64,000 bases of DNA from Gnetum montanum (lineage: Eukaryota; Streptophyta; Gnetopsida; Gnetales; Gnetaceae), in contig MNCI01025042.1 in assembly GCA_015680685.1 (NCBI GenBank), positions 1,046,711 through 1,110,710 on the forward strand, read 5' to 3'. The notes under the pieces are model-generated. The model did not search any database and was not told where the DNA came from. It saw only the letters and a program-made list of their open reading frames with translations. Positions 21,951-33,560 of this stretch are shown here, in pieces; within the stretch, counting starts at the first letter, position 1; every line of letters starts with the position of its first letter. Position numbers and translations under genes: made by a program.

Positions 21951-23210
21951 ATGACCAAGAAGATTAATAGTTTGGAAAGTTTCAAAGTTTCACAAGATCT
22001 TCTAGATTCTAAGACTGATTCTTCATCAGAAGAAGAACAAAAGAAAGTTTCTGAATTGGGAACAAGTAGTGGAGTGAAAACTAGAAGATCAAGAAGATCA
22101 CCCATTATCTTTGGTTTATAAATTCGTAAGAGAAGATCTAGAAAGTCTAAGAGATCAACATTTCAAAGGAATAGGATGGCAAATCCTTGGCAAGGAGTTA
22201 CACTGTTAGGATTTGAAAACTACAATGATATTCCTAAGGTAGTTTACAAAGATTTGCCTGAGCCTTTCATTCCTGGAAAAGCTTATTTAGCTGAAGAATA
22301 TATTCACATGTTTAAGTTAGCTTTAGCTTATGCAAATATTCAACATGAAGATCAAGCTTGTAGGTTGTTTGTATCAAATCTAAAGGATATGGCTCAGATT
22401 TGGTATTCAAACTTACCAAGTAATAGTATTACAAGTTGGGATGACATGAAGAATCTTTTCTTGGCCCAATTTGGTAATCAATTAGATCAACAACAATTAT
22501 ACTGTGGGCTAATACAAGCTAAGCAAAGAGTTAAAGAGTCAATTAGAGATTTTAACATCAAGTTTCAACGAATTTGTGGACTCTTTCAAAGACAATATAA
22601 GCCATCAGAAGAAATGCTTAAAGAGACTTATCTTAAGGTTTTCAACCCCAACATTTCAATTTGGTTAAAGAGAACTCCAAACTTAACTACACAAAATGAC
22701 TACTATAGTGAAACTATACAGTTAGAAAAACAGTTGAATCCTGAAAAAAATATTGCAATTCAAAAAAGAGAAGAAAGAGTTATGATTCCTATGCAAGATT
22801 TTGCTCAATTTAAAGCTTTACCAGGTCCATCTCACGTTAAGAAAGAGCAAGAACATGAAACAATAGGATCTGAAAAAGGACAATTAATGAGAGATATGTC
22901 TAACAAAATAGTGAAGCTTGAAAAAGATTTGGCAAGAGTTAATATCAAGGAAGAAAGGAAAAATAGGAAGCATAAACATCAAGACACTAAGTTAGCAGAA
23001 GATGAGGATGAAAGTGACCTTATTATGTCCAACTTTCTTGATATTGAATCTGATAATGAGTTATCTAGTGTCCATTATGCAAGTAAATCTTCGAGCAATG
23101 GATCTAGCGATACTTCTTCTCTATCAAGTTCGAAGAAGATATGTCTTCAGATGAAGAGTGCAATAACAATGAGGAAAATGGATATAATCTTCGATCAAAA
23201 GAAAGATTAA
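21951..23210 (+). pseudogene. gag of element F
   Basis: The frame opens at ATG 21951, has an in-frame TAA at 22119-22121 and continues from the Met at 22176 to 23210. The first segment is Ser/Glu-rich with basic runs TRRSRRS and RKRRSRKSKR. The capsid-like core follows: EYIHMFKLALAYANI, MAQIWYSNLPSNSITSWDDMK, LFLAQFG, and RVKESIRDFNIKFQRI. A Lys/Glu-rich coiled-coil-like stretch and an acidic Ser-rich tail end it. No CCHC zinc knuckle is visible. Near 23128 the frame shifts to the one used by the protease. The region could alternatively start at 22176. Confidence 0.8.
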
Positions 23211-24217
23211 CTACTTCTAGACCCCCAAATGTTATTACTGATCCATCTACTAAGAAAAAATCTTTTGAGCCAAATAGAAGAGATAAGAATAAAGGTAAAG
23301 ACAATCAAGTAGAGCAAAGCACTTCAAATTAGTCTTTCAATAAATGGATAAAGAGATCAAGTTTTATTGGTGATGGAGAATATGATTTGATTGAAGACCT
23401 TAAATATGTCAAAGCCAATATTAGCCTCTATCAGTTGCTTCAAATAGGAGATCAGCAAAGAAAGGCTTTAGAGTTCATTAAAGGCAAAAGGAGAGTTAGA
23501 GAATCATAGTTAAGTTATGTGTCTAATAATGATGAGAAATTAAAGACTTCATATGATAAGGAAGCTCCCCCTTTCCTTTTGAAAATGAAATTGAAAGATA
23601 AATACTTACACAATTGTTTGGTTCATTCTGGAGCTACATCTACTATAATGCCATTGTCTATATGTAAGAAACTTGGTTTGATTCCTGAAAAATCAAACAA
23701 AAAAATTGTTCAAGTGGATAAAAGTAGAGTGAAGATTGTGGGTCAATTACCAAATGTTCTATTGGAAATTGCTTTTGAACCTCACATTAGAAGTAGAGTA
23801 ACTATTCAGGTGGCAGACATACCAGGATCACATAGTCTCTTATTGAGTAGAAGTTGGAGTAAGAATTTCTCAAGTTACATGTCAACAGATTATTCTCATA
23901 TGTGGTTACCTTGGAAAGGAGAACCAAATCAAATCTACATCTATAGCGAACCTTTGATGATAGATAATATTACTTGAAACGGAAGAAGTAAGATGGTTGA
24001 AAAAGGAGGTGTTCAAAACAAAATTTGTACACTCCAAGAAAATGAGAATCCATTTGAGAAAGAAGATGAGAGAATTGCTGAAGAAAAATCTCAAGAGGAT
24101 CAAGTTGAAAGCTCTAGTGAGCCAAAAAGTAATAGAGAGATTGCTTACGAGAGGGTTAGAGATATGAGGATTCCTACCAGAGTAATCCTCCCCATTCTCT
24201 TCCCATCTCAAGAATAG
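23141..24217 (+). pseudogene. Protease region of element F with in-frame stops
   Basis: A single frame from 23141 to 24217 broken only by TAG 23330, TAG 23508 and TGA 23975. It has GYNLRSKERL, then GDGEYDLIEDLKYVKANISL (a motif found before protease in many plant gypsy elements), then a protease-like domain, NCLVHSGATSTIMPL, where the catalytic Asp is His (HSG for DSG), and SHSLLLSRSW for the usual ILGRPW block. A highly acidic tail (23993-24217) follows. The lost Asp makes the protease inactive as read. Confidence 0.78.
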
Positions 24218-24404
24218 TCCATGAACAAAGAACTTGATAATGTACAGTTTGTTGTTTTTGTTAGGAATAAGGTTTTTATACCACCAAACCTTATGTTTGA
24301 TGGAAATTTTCCTACAAAAATATTTCTATTCAGTTGTAAAAATTCAATGGAAGCTTCAAGTACAGTTCAATTTTAAAATGAGGCTGCATAAGTTTCTTTA
24401 AGCT

Positions 24405-24421
24405 TTTTAAGGGGGCAGAAA
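24405..24421 (+). promoter_or_regulatory. Polypurine tract of element F
   Basis: AAGGGGGCAGAA in a T-rich context, touching the LTR start TGTTGGC at 24422. Confidence 0.7.
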
Positions 24422-25290
24422 TGTTGGCACATTTTGGCCATTTCATGGAACAAGCTGGGATTCATGGTGTTTGGTATCCATACCGTAATATATTTTCTCT
24501 CACACAAGAACTAGGCTTATAGCCTTTCACTAATTGGTCTCGTTTGGCTCAGTATTCACCTAACGGACTTGAGGTTGAATCACCAATATTTCAACATCTC
24601 CGTCATTTGCCCAGTCCTCTGGGCTCATTTGTCTGTCCATAGTTCAAACGTCTACCCTTACAAGATCGTTTGACTTCACTTCCATTGATGTATCCAGTGA
24701 TTGATTTTGATAATAGTGACAATGCTTGGAAAAAGTATGATAAGTTAACTGCAAGGGAATTGTTCAAGTAGTTTGGTTACTCTAAGAGGATTTACGAGGA
24801 TGCTTTGAACCCAATGCTTCTTCTTGGATTGTTTGCTCCAGGGGAGCAATGCAATGTAGCTACAACATTGGGAATGTTTTACTACTTCATTGCTGTGCAT
24901 CAGCAAGATTTTAATGTTCTTAGGTGTTGTGAAACGGTTCATGAGAAAATTTTCAGATCTTGGGTTCATCTCTTGAAGACAAAAGGATGTCGTTTATTGT
25001 CCAATAAAAGAGTAACTAACTTTGTAATTGATGAAACTAATGGAAATATATCAATAGTAGTTTGCATAACAGAGAATTTCTCAGCCAGAGCTATTGTACT
25101 GCCTGTTGGTATTACAGCATTAAAATGAATCATTCAAAATAGCACAATTCTGCAGCAAAGGGAGGAATTTGTTAATGTCCTAAATTTGGGGGCAGTTGAT
25201 GTGCTTGCTGTAAGACTACGGCTTGACAAGAGATTTTTGGTGGAGGAGTATGAAAATGTAGCAAATCTGATGTCGCTCAGTTGAATATTA
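24421..25290 (+). pseudogene. Captured FAD-dependent oxidoreductase (amine oxidase/phytoene desaturase-like) fragment
   Basis: About 290 codons in one frame with a few stops. Motifs: GIHGVWYPYRNIFSLTQELG, SPNGLEVESPIFQ, LPLMYPVIDFDN, KYDKLTARELFK, LLLGLFAPGEQCNVATTLGM, EKIFRSWVHLLKTKGCRLL, ITENFSARAIVLPVGITALK and NLGAVDVLAVRLRLDKRFLV. These resemble the substrate-binding and C-terminal part of plant FAD/NAD(P)-binding amine-oxidase-fold proteins. Stops include TAG at 24469-24471. I see no intron, which suggests capture from a spliced transcript. It starts at or within the LTR terminus. The family name is from memory; the exact gene is not identified. Confidence 0.65.
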
Positions 25291-25440
25291 CAGAGGTTTA
25301 TTGAATAACCATATTTGCAATAATGATCTTGATGGAATCTAGGACCATCTTCTTTATTGAAAAAAATAAAACGTGATAGCTAAGTGGAGATGTTTCTTAC
25401 AAAGCCAGAAGAACGCTGCTCTACCAGGAGGTCCTACAAT

Positions 25441-26130
25441 ATTAATTTTCGGCATTACCATCCCAGTCGCGATTCATTCTTTGGTTCTTCGTCAGTTTGC
25501 AGCAATAACTTTGAACAGCAGCAGCAGGTGATTATAAGTCCTATTATTCTGGATTTGGCATAAGCAGTGGGTATTACGCAGCTGGTGCTGGATTTCCAAG
25601 AAGACTTCAGGAAACACCCCCGCCTGCTGCATTTTTGGGGCCAAAACATGCATTTTACGACAGCCCTCAATGAGGATTGTGGATTTGCCATCATATTTGC
25701 AGCAAGCAAATCTGCATCATCATCACACCAAACCTGCAAACACAGACGTGGAAATATGGGCAGGCCACAAAACCCTCATCCCTGTACTTTGCACAGACAG
25801 AAAAACGATCTACATCCAAGCAATGGCACATGGAGAAAATGGAGACAACGACGGGAACAAAGAAGGCAACCCAGAAGAAACAGCAAAGCATTTCAGAAAA
25901 GTTTGAAGGTTTCTGCGATTTCTAGAAACCCTGGTATGTCGAAACCCTAACTTCGATCTCACAAGATGTTGGCCTCCCCGGGGCATTCACCGCAGCACAT
26001 AGATCCCTCTCCGTCACTGTCGGCCACCACAGGCATGGATTTCAGGAGCAGATTGTTGCTGGAGGCACTGCCATTGAAGAAGCGCAATCCAGAAAATCGT
26101 GGAACGCAATTACTTCAATTGAAAATATGC
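25441..26130 (+). pseudogene. Further host-like coding fragments in the F LTR
   Basis: Two pieces not recognised by family. At about 25530-25660 one frame reads YYSGFGISSGYYAAGAGFPRR and then TPPAAFLGPKHAFYDSP, a low-complexity protein. At about 25940 a plant-like leader (GAAACCCTAACTTCGATCTC) precedes ATG at 25966 and a Ser/Pro-rich start MLASPGHSPQHIDPSPS that reads on through LLLEALPLKKRNPE. Base composition is more GC-rich than the LTR around it. Likely additional captured exons, but no homology search was possible. Confidence 0.4.
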
Positions 26131-27690
26131 AATATGAAAATAGTTCCATTGAAGGGTGTAATTATGTATGAAATTTGGGTCCAGCACTATGAAGCCTTAG
26201 ATGCCAATTCGTTGCTTATATTTGTCGGAGTCATTTCCCAAAACGTATTCATTATGTATATAGTTTTATTTTAAAAAAAAGAATTCATAGGATAGTTATA
26301 TGAACACACCATTTGGCCACCATAGCTTTTATTTTATATAGTGGTAATTTTTTCTAAAAATGATAACTTCCTAGCCTTAATCCCATGATGTTTGTAACCA
26401 CTACAAAGGACACTTGTTAGTTGCAGCTTTTTTATCTCTTTGGTGGTTACAACCATCCAAGATTTTTTGTAACTTACCTAACTTGTTCGGCAAGTAACCT
26501 CCTAGCTTTTTGGCCAAGTAATCTTCTAATTGGTTGGCCAAGTTACTTGGGAGAGAAGATAGGTGAGATATTTTTGAATATGTAACTTCCCTACCTACCT
26601 TTGAATCCTATAAAAAGGCTTCAGGGGTCAAGGAGGGGAAAGAAGGAAGGATTGTAAGGGATCAATTATAGAGAATTATTGGGATTTTTAGAGGGAGTTT
26701 TGGGAGGTCTCATACATCACACTTTGGAAGGTTACTAGTTAGCACTTAGGCTCTCACTTGAAGACACTTTGGGGTTTTGAGAAGAGCATTTGCAAAGAAG
26801 ATTTGTAAAGATGATTGCTTGTAAGATGGCTTGCTAGAGTAAGATTTTAGCCTCTTTGTCATGGTCCTGTGAGTTATGTATTTTATTTTTTGTTTTGTTT
26901 AAATTGTTTAGCTAGTGGTTTAGATAGTATCATCCTTGGCAAGTAATTTTGGGATTTTTAGATTGCTCTTACCGTTCTTGTTGCCTGATAGAAATTTCTA
27001 TTAAAATTTTTCCATAGAAGTGCTTGTTTTTAAAAGCCTTAAGAGCATTTTAGTAGTAAATTTCGTTATTGTGAAACGCGTGGGAACTGCTATTGGGATT
27101 ATTGTAAGAGAGCCTCTATTTGTAGTCATGCCGTTGAACAATTCAGTAGTCGAGAGGGTTCAGAAAATCTTTGGTATTTTGATGGGACTAGAATAGCTTC
27201 TTTTTATCTTTAAAGTGAATTCTCGTGGTATTTCAATCAGAAATTGTCAAGTCTTTTAAAGGTTCTGTTTGAATGCAATCGTTGACATCTATTATCTAGT
27301 CAAAATGGAGTCTCGTACGTGGTAGTTTACGCAGCAATTTTTGGTAGCATAATAGGATTGTCTTGAAGATATTGCTTGTTTGAGCCTTGGAAGTTTGAAC
27401 AATTCGTAGATATTGAATTTGGGATAGCTTTATTGCGAAGTGTTTACTCGTGTCATTTTACCTTGTTTAAATATTTGAGGTCTACACAAATCTGCTTTCT
27501 TTTCTTTTCTTCTTATTTCCATCGAATCTTGCTCTATTTCTAGTTTTCTTGTGGAACTATCTCTTTCTCTGGGGAAAATTAGGAGTAGATTGCGGAGTTG
27601 TGCTCAAATGTTTTTGCAAAATTTTATTTGTTACAAGTAGGTATTATAAGGACCGCGTAGACTAAGCAGTTGAACAAAATAGGAAATTTT
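26131..27690 (+). promoter_or_regulatory. U3/R of the F LTR with TATA box
   Basis: Non-coding AT-rich LTR sequence. TATAAAAA at 26609-26616 in the context GAATCCTATAAAAAGGCTTC looks like the core promoter. Before it, GGCCAAGTAA and GGCAAGTAAC repeats occur around 26490-26550. Nothing else recognised. Confidence 0.5.
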
Positions 27691-27933
27691 CAACAACTCA
27701 CAGTACTTGGCAAAGTTGGCTGAATCTCTTTAAAGTAAGTCATTTGTAGTTTACACACAATGTAATCATTACATTTCTCACAACCGCACGCCGCAATAGC
27801 ACACACACATACTCACATTAACTACTGAGTTTATTTGGAGGTATCTGGGCCTTGGTGTTGTCAGACACCAACAGGCACCTAAATCTTGTTCGAGGACACT
27901 CATTGGCGGTCGCGTCCTAAACGGTCGCCAACA

Positions 27934-28684
27934 TAATCACGATGGAATATTTTACCAAGTGGGTCAAACCTATTCCCCTTAGGAAGATGATACCTAGGAA
28001 GTTTGCAAGTTCATGTTGGATAACATAGTGATAGACAACGAACTACAGTTTAGCAAAACCAAAACCAAAGCCTTTTATGAGCACTTTAGTATCAAGCACT
28101 CATTTTTATCACCATACTACCCTCAAGAAAATGGCCAAGTGGAGGCCACTGACAAGGTTATCATTAACCTCCTCAAGAAGATGCTAAGTAACAACAAACG
28201 ATGATGACATGAGGAACTAGTATACACACTTTGGGCCTCCTGCACGACATATCAAATAGTAATAGGTATGATTCATTATAGGCTCATCTACATATCTAAA
28301 GTAGTTTTTTTGCTTAAATTATACGTTCCATCACTCCACATAATCCTCTTAGACTTCATCGACGTAGATTAGAATAATGAATTAAGAAACATATATCTTG
28401 ACTCAATAGAGGAAGAGTGCATGCATATGCTTGATCACATTGAGTGGTACCAAGAAAAGTAATTGCAAAAGCATCATCACAATTAGCATCAGCACTTAAT
28501 CAAGAAAGGGGACCTAGTTCTCAAGGTCATTCATGAACCCAGGGAAAAAACCTTAGTCAATTAAGAAGGACCTTTCTTGGTTACTAAGGCCTATGACAAC
28601 GAAGCATTCAAGCTTGCTAATCAAGATGGAAATGAGTTTGCCAATCTAGTGAACCATTTGCACTTGAAGTCGTACTACGTCTAG
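27934..28684 (+). pseudogene. Integrase C-terminal part of element G
   Basis: The catalytic core from MEYFTKWVKPIPL onward, with VIDNELQF (second catalytic Asp) and YYPQENGQVEATDKVI (catalytic Glu), then the C-terminal GDLVLKV, GPFLVTKAYDNEAFKLANQDG and LKSYYV end. The first catalytic Asp and the HHCC zinc domain are missing because element F abuts on the left. Stops and a frame change at about 28012 make it inactive. The closest relatives in the window are the integrases of J and B. Confidence 0.82.
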
Positions 28685-28760
28685 CATGCAACACTTCACA
28701 TCAATGAAGCAATGTAAGCATTCATCTGCTATGACGTTAAATTGGCACAGCTCATCTGGG
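28685..28760 (+). other. Element G sequence after integrase, cut by element B
   Basis: GCATGCAACACTTC...AAGCAATGTAAGCATTCATC, then one GACGTTAAATTGGC unit. It continues at 47768 on the other side of B and matches 15130-15200 of E. Confidence 0.65.
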
Positions 28761-30322
28761 TGATGACCAAAAACATTGATGGCTGGAACACCAAGAGGTT
28801 ACCAGGCATACAACCTAACCTTGAACCCATGCAAGGGCCTTGCTAGAAATGAAGATGGGGTACCTTGCATGGTCTTGTCAATCAAACAAGGACTTACAAG
28901 ATGCTACTTCAATTGAGTGCTAAAGGGATTATACAATGTTACCAATGGACACCAAGATAGGCTAGGTTGGTGCGTAGTAGGATGTCCTAGCCCAAGAATG
29001 GCAGTATAAACATGTGAATGCATGCAAAATAGTAAGAAAACGTGAGTGCTATGCTAAATGCCAAAGAGAAAGTGCTTCAAAAATGTAACAACACTTTAGA
29101 ATATAAGTGCATCACCCCAAACAAGGGAGTGTAGAAATTGCGAGAAAGAGGTGAGAGTGGTATGCAGTTTTCAGACAGATGTAGTAGGAGCGTAGCAACA
29201 TAGTCACAATCTTTGGGGTGTCTGGGCTATGAAACTAACAACTACTGGGGAGTCTAATCCTGCCAAGTTGGCTATAATGTGTTTCACAAGCCAAAGTGAT
29301 GAATTGCATGTTGGATGATGTGCACTAGTGAATACAGATGCCCTAGTGTACGCTAAGATGTCAAACATGCTCAGGTGCAAGGAGAGATGGAGTTCCAGTC
29401 ACGCTAGAAGATCGCCAACTTTTCCCACTACCAAATGAAGATGTCAGCCAAATAAAAAATTTTCCCATTGATATGCGAAAGTGCCAACCACTAAAATGTG
29501 AGACACAGGGGCACTTATAGGGCTAGGGTTAGCATGGGATGTAGATCGGACATCACATGACATGATGGTAGGTGGGGCTACACTAGACCCAGCTACACTT
29601 CCATGAGTGTAGTAAGTGCTATGCTCTAGTACACTGTAGTGGACCTTAGAGACTGTTGAACTATCACTACACTGCCAAGATTGCATATGCCAAGACTACC
29701 AGAAAATAATGCAAAAGACAATGCAACTTGGAGGCTATGCTTCAAGACTACATATTTCCCTCTTCTAAATGGAGTCAAGCATACTTACAACTTAGGGGCA
29801 AATGAGGGATACAAGAGATGCAACTTGCTGATCTTACTTGCCAGAGTAATGTTGGAGTCAAGGTGAAGGCTGGTGTTGAGCTCTAGAGGCTTTTGGAGGT
29901 AGTTGAAGGCTTCTCTGTAGTGCTACATTGGCTATGCTCTAGAGCATAACCCAACACTTAGACAAATTTTGTAAAATTCAATGTCCAACACTAGCTATGC
30001 TCTAAAGCATAGTAGTAGTAGCAACCCTAAGAGTTAGAGAATTTGCTGAACTATTTCTTCTGTGTCAAACCATCTTGATAGTTTTTGGCAAAGAACTTAA
30101 GTAAACTAGCCATGGAAGTGTGTGCTACACTGGTTATGCTCTAGAGCATAGCAAGTAGATTCAGAGCATAGCACAACACTTAGAAAATTTTTTTGCACAA
30201 TGGCTATTACCACTTAGAGAATTTTGCAAAATAGGACCTATGATACATGCTACATTGGCTATGCTCGAGAGCGTAGCACTTACACAAATTTGCAACTGAA
30301 GCCCAAAATTGGTGGTGTTTCA
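28761..30322 (-). repeat. 3' LTR of element B (1562 bp)
   Basis: Plus strand TGATGACCAAAAACATTG to GGTGGTGTTTCA. Aligns with 45875-47767 through shared blocks such as CTAACCTTGAACCCATGC/CTAACCCCGAACTCATGC. Rich in AGAGCATAGC motifs. A minus-strand TATAAG at 29514-29519 is the counterpart of TATAAAT at 46628-46634. About 330 bases shorter than the other LTR. Confidence 0.85.
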
Positions 30323-30376
30323 TTGGCCCCTCTTTGTTGACGTATGGAGGAGCGGCCCAAGAGACGTCAACAAAGA
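30323..30376 (-). promoter_or_regulatory. Polypurine tract of element B within a perfect hairpin
   Basis: Minus-strand CAACAAAGAGGGGCCAA (30339-30323) touches the LTR. TCTTTGTTGACGT (30331-30343) is perfectly complementary to ACGTCAACAAAGA (30364-30376), 13 of 13, with a 20-base loop. Confidence 0.8.
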
Positions 30377-31979
30377 ATATGAAACACAATACCAGGCATG
30401 ACATTAACATTTCTTGTTGATATCTGATCAAATGACGCTTCACCATGCTCAAGAGTGCTAAGGTAATAACTTATGGCAACGAGCAAGTTTAGGAGATGGA
30501 CTAAGGAATAGCACATGGGAGGAATGCCAATTATTTATGCAACTGCAAAATGTGGCACCGTGATGGCTACTCACCAAATTGTGATCCCTTGTCGGAATGC
30601 TTGTGAGGGAGTCAGTTTTCATGAAATGAGGCTGGCTTGCCCTTGAAATTTTAACCTCTCATCAAAGTGCTTATGACAAGGTTAATGCTAATTCAGGGTT
30701 GGACTAGTTGCAAAAGCTTTTTTGTTTTGGGACTTGTTTTGTCCCATTCTTCTTTCTCTCTTTGTTGTTTTCTCTTTTTTTTTTTCAATTTTTTCTTTGC
30801 TTTTTTTTTTCTTTTTTGCAAAATGCTAGTTGCAAGATGCTTCTCATCAAGTAGACTACATGCCACTCAATGGTCTTTTCTTAGAAGAAACCATGTTGCA
30901 TTTGTAGGATAGGTGTTTCCTCCCTAGGATGAGTTGCGTTACATCCACCTAGGCTTTGACCATCTCACAGAAGCTCCCCATGGGATGAGTTGCATTACAT
31001 CCATCATGGGTTCCACAATCAACTAAAAGAAGGGTATCATATGCATCAAATAATCCTACAAAGAATGTAAGGAAGGGTAAGGTAGAGAAGGTTTATGCAA
31101 GTGGGTTATAACAAGGATAGGGATGTGCACTCTCAATCGTCTAGGTGAGTCCAACCAAGTACTTTGAAGCAATGTGATGCCTTACTATTGCGATGAACCA
31201 TGCCTTCGAATGACCACCTCTGAGGCTTTGTCCTATAAACACAACACAAAAGAAACAAGAAAACAACCACACAAAATAAGAGATAAAAGCAAACTGATAG
31301 TTACAAGGGCAATGCAAGTGCCATGAGTGCTAAACTAGTTGCAAGAGCTTACTGTGCCAAAGCAAGAAGGCCAATGTAAATGCTAGAGCCAGAAGGCTGT
31401 AAAAACTCTAGTAGCCATACTAGAAGCGAGCACCTAAGGGAGGCTAGCAAGGTGGTCGAAGGAAATGATGATGCAGGTGCTCACGACTCCACACAAAGGA
31501 CATGAGCTTAGAAATCCAGTAAGATGTCAGGGAGCCATGCTATTGGATGCACTTCCAAGCCTAGGCAATGGTGAGGGCTGGAGGATAGTAGTGTTGTGGC
31601 TAGGCCATAGTACTACTGGGACTCTAGCTAGTGGTGCTGACTATGAGAGCCCCAACCATTGATGAAACACCCAAGGCTAACGATGCTATCGGCATAGCCT
31701 AGGGGTGTTATGACTAGCGATGCTGGTGGTAGCTTCAGAAGGTTAGCAAAATGCTCAAGGTCATTTCTAGGGGATCAACAAAATGTCAAAGGTGATGATG
31801 CTAAAAATTTTCGAAAGGTTCTTTCTTGATAATGCGAACTCCATTCTGGAACTGCAATGCCCCACCCTATCCAGCCCATTGAGATATGGGAAAATGACAA
31901 AGGATGGCAAGTATTTGTGCTTGCTTATTCACAAAACTATGGATCTTAAGATATGCAAGCTGAACTACAAACCTAGTTT
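30377..31979 (-). other. 3' non-coding region of element B
   Basis: No gene recognised. It has a T-rich run (30771-30812) and GATGAGTTGCGTTACATCCA-type blocks at about 30930 and 30980, whose reverse complements occur in the 3' region of G at about 48450-48520. Open frames are short and lack family matches. Confidence 0.55.
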
Positions 31980-32235
31980 AAGATCCTAGTAGACCAAGTG
32001 TTCTGCTAATTTAAGATCCCAACAAACTGTGATGTGCTAGTTATATGTCATAGTAGATTAGTGTGCTAGTTTAACATCGTAGCGAATGATGGATTACCAG
32101 TTTAAAGTCATAGTAGACCACGTTGTGAGTGCCAATTTAATGTCATAGTTCAAGGATGACCTATACCAATTTAACATCGTAGAAAATGTTCTATGCTAGT
32201 TTAACATTGTAGCAGATGTTTGCTTACCTTGCCTT
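31980..32235 (-). repeat. Post-integrase repeat array of element B
   Basis: Degenerate units such as CTAGTTTAACATCGTAGC, CAGTTTAAAGTCATAGTAG and CCAATTTAACATCGTAG, about 30-35 bases apart; on the minus strand the core is GTTAAACTAG. Corresponds to array 2 of E. Confidence 0.78.
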
Positions 32236-32251
32236 GTGTCAATGTGGAGCT

Positions 32252-33560
32252 ACATGTTAGGCGTAGTAGGGCTTCAGGTACAAGTGGTTGACCAAATTAG
32301 CAAAATCATTACTATCTAGATTAGCAAGCTTAAATGCTCCATTTTCATAAGCCTTTGTGACCAAGAAAGGCCCTTCCCAATTGGGCGAGAATTTATCCAC
32401 AAGTTTGCAAACGATCTTGAGGACAAGGTCCCCTTTCTTGATTGGGTGCTGATGTTGATTATGATAGTGTCTTCGCCATTTCTTTTCCTAGTAGCATTCT
32501 ATGTTATCAAGTGTTTGCATGCGATCCTCCTCTATAGAGTCAAAGTTAACAATTCTCAACTAATTGTTCTACGCCTCATCAATGAAACTCGAGAGGATCA
32601 TGCAAAGTGATGGGACCTACAATTCAACAGGCAACATTGCTATAGACCCAGACACAAGACTATATGGCATCTTACCTATTGTTGTTCTGCATGTCATCTG
32701 GTAGACTCATAACGCATAGACTAGTTTCTCATGCCATCATCGTTCACTGCTGCTAAGCATCTTCTTCAAAAGGTTGATGATGACTTTGTTTGTGGCCTCC
32801 ACCTATCCATTTACCTATAGGTAGTATAGTGATGAAAAAGAATGTTTGATCCCAAGGTGTTCATAGAAGGCTTTGGTTTCTACACTACTAAATTATGGCC
32901 CATTGTCTATGACTATAGTCATGGGTAGACCAAATCAAATCACTATGTTATCAAGGATAAATTTGCAAACCTATTGTAACATTGTCTTCATAAGGGGATT
33001 GACTTCAATTCACTTGGTAAAGTATTTAGTTGTGATTATGATGAAGCTATGTCTTGGAGAAGACTTAGGCATGATAGGTCCTATGATATCCAACCCCCAA
33101 CATTGAAATGACCACATGATCTGAGTGGCATGCAGCTCAATGGGTGGCATGCGCATTAAGCTACCATACTGTTGACACACATCACATGTCTTAACTTTGA
33201 AGATGCAATTCCATGTAAGGCAAATACTAGCCTAAGCATCTTATTTTCAATGCCATTGCCCTAGGTGCTCTATGACCTCTACACAGTTCCTCATGGACTT
33301 GATCAATGATCATTTGCACTTCGCTATCACTAACGCAAGTTAATAGTATATCATCATAGGATTTGCACCATAGTATGCTATCACCTACAAGAACATACTA
33401 CTATGATTATTTTCATACTGCATTCTTTTAACTAGTGGTCAAATGTTAGGGGGTCTCACCTTGTTGAAGGTACACCTTAACGTCATCGTACCATTCTTGT
33501 ACATGATCTATGCTTGTTGTGGCTACAAATGCAATGTCAGTTATGTGTGTGATATGTTTG
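32252..33560 (-). pseudogene. Integrase of element B
   Basis: DDE integrase in several frames. On the minus strand, LDIIGPI (first catalytic Asp, about 33075), IVIDNGP (second Asp, about 32905) and VEATNKVI (Glu, about 32790) keep the catalytic triad, and the C-terminus ends LKPYYA next to array 32235. The zinc domain region (33150-33290) is recognisable only in part. There are many stops, for example after VIDNGP and in the YYPQ block. It would have inserted the element DNA into the genome. Confidence 0.75.

Larger units (their letters stand above)
21591..27933 (+). mobile_element. Element F: gag-protease-only Ty3/gypsy element with long, gene-bearing LTR
   Basis: A 240-bp remnant of the 5' LTR, PBS, gag, protease, polypurine tract and a 3512-bp 3' LTR. 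No RT, RNase H or integrase occurs between protease and the 3' LTR (23978-24421), so it is non-autonomous by structure. The two LTR copies align over 240 bases without gaps and with about 18 differences (about 7.5%), mostly transitions. Gag and protease are unlike those of the D/E/B family. Confidence 0.8.
24422..27933 (+). repeat. 3' LTR of element F (3512 bp)
   Basis: Starts TGTTGGC and ends GCCAACA, a perfect 7-base terminal inverted repeat. It holds a TATA box at 26609-26616 and, in U3, fragments that read as host protein-coding sequence (24421-25290 and 25441-26130). From 26280 to 27690 it is AT-rich and non-coding. The following bases are TAATC; the left duplication is lost. Confidence 0.78.
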
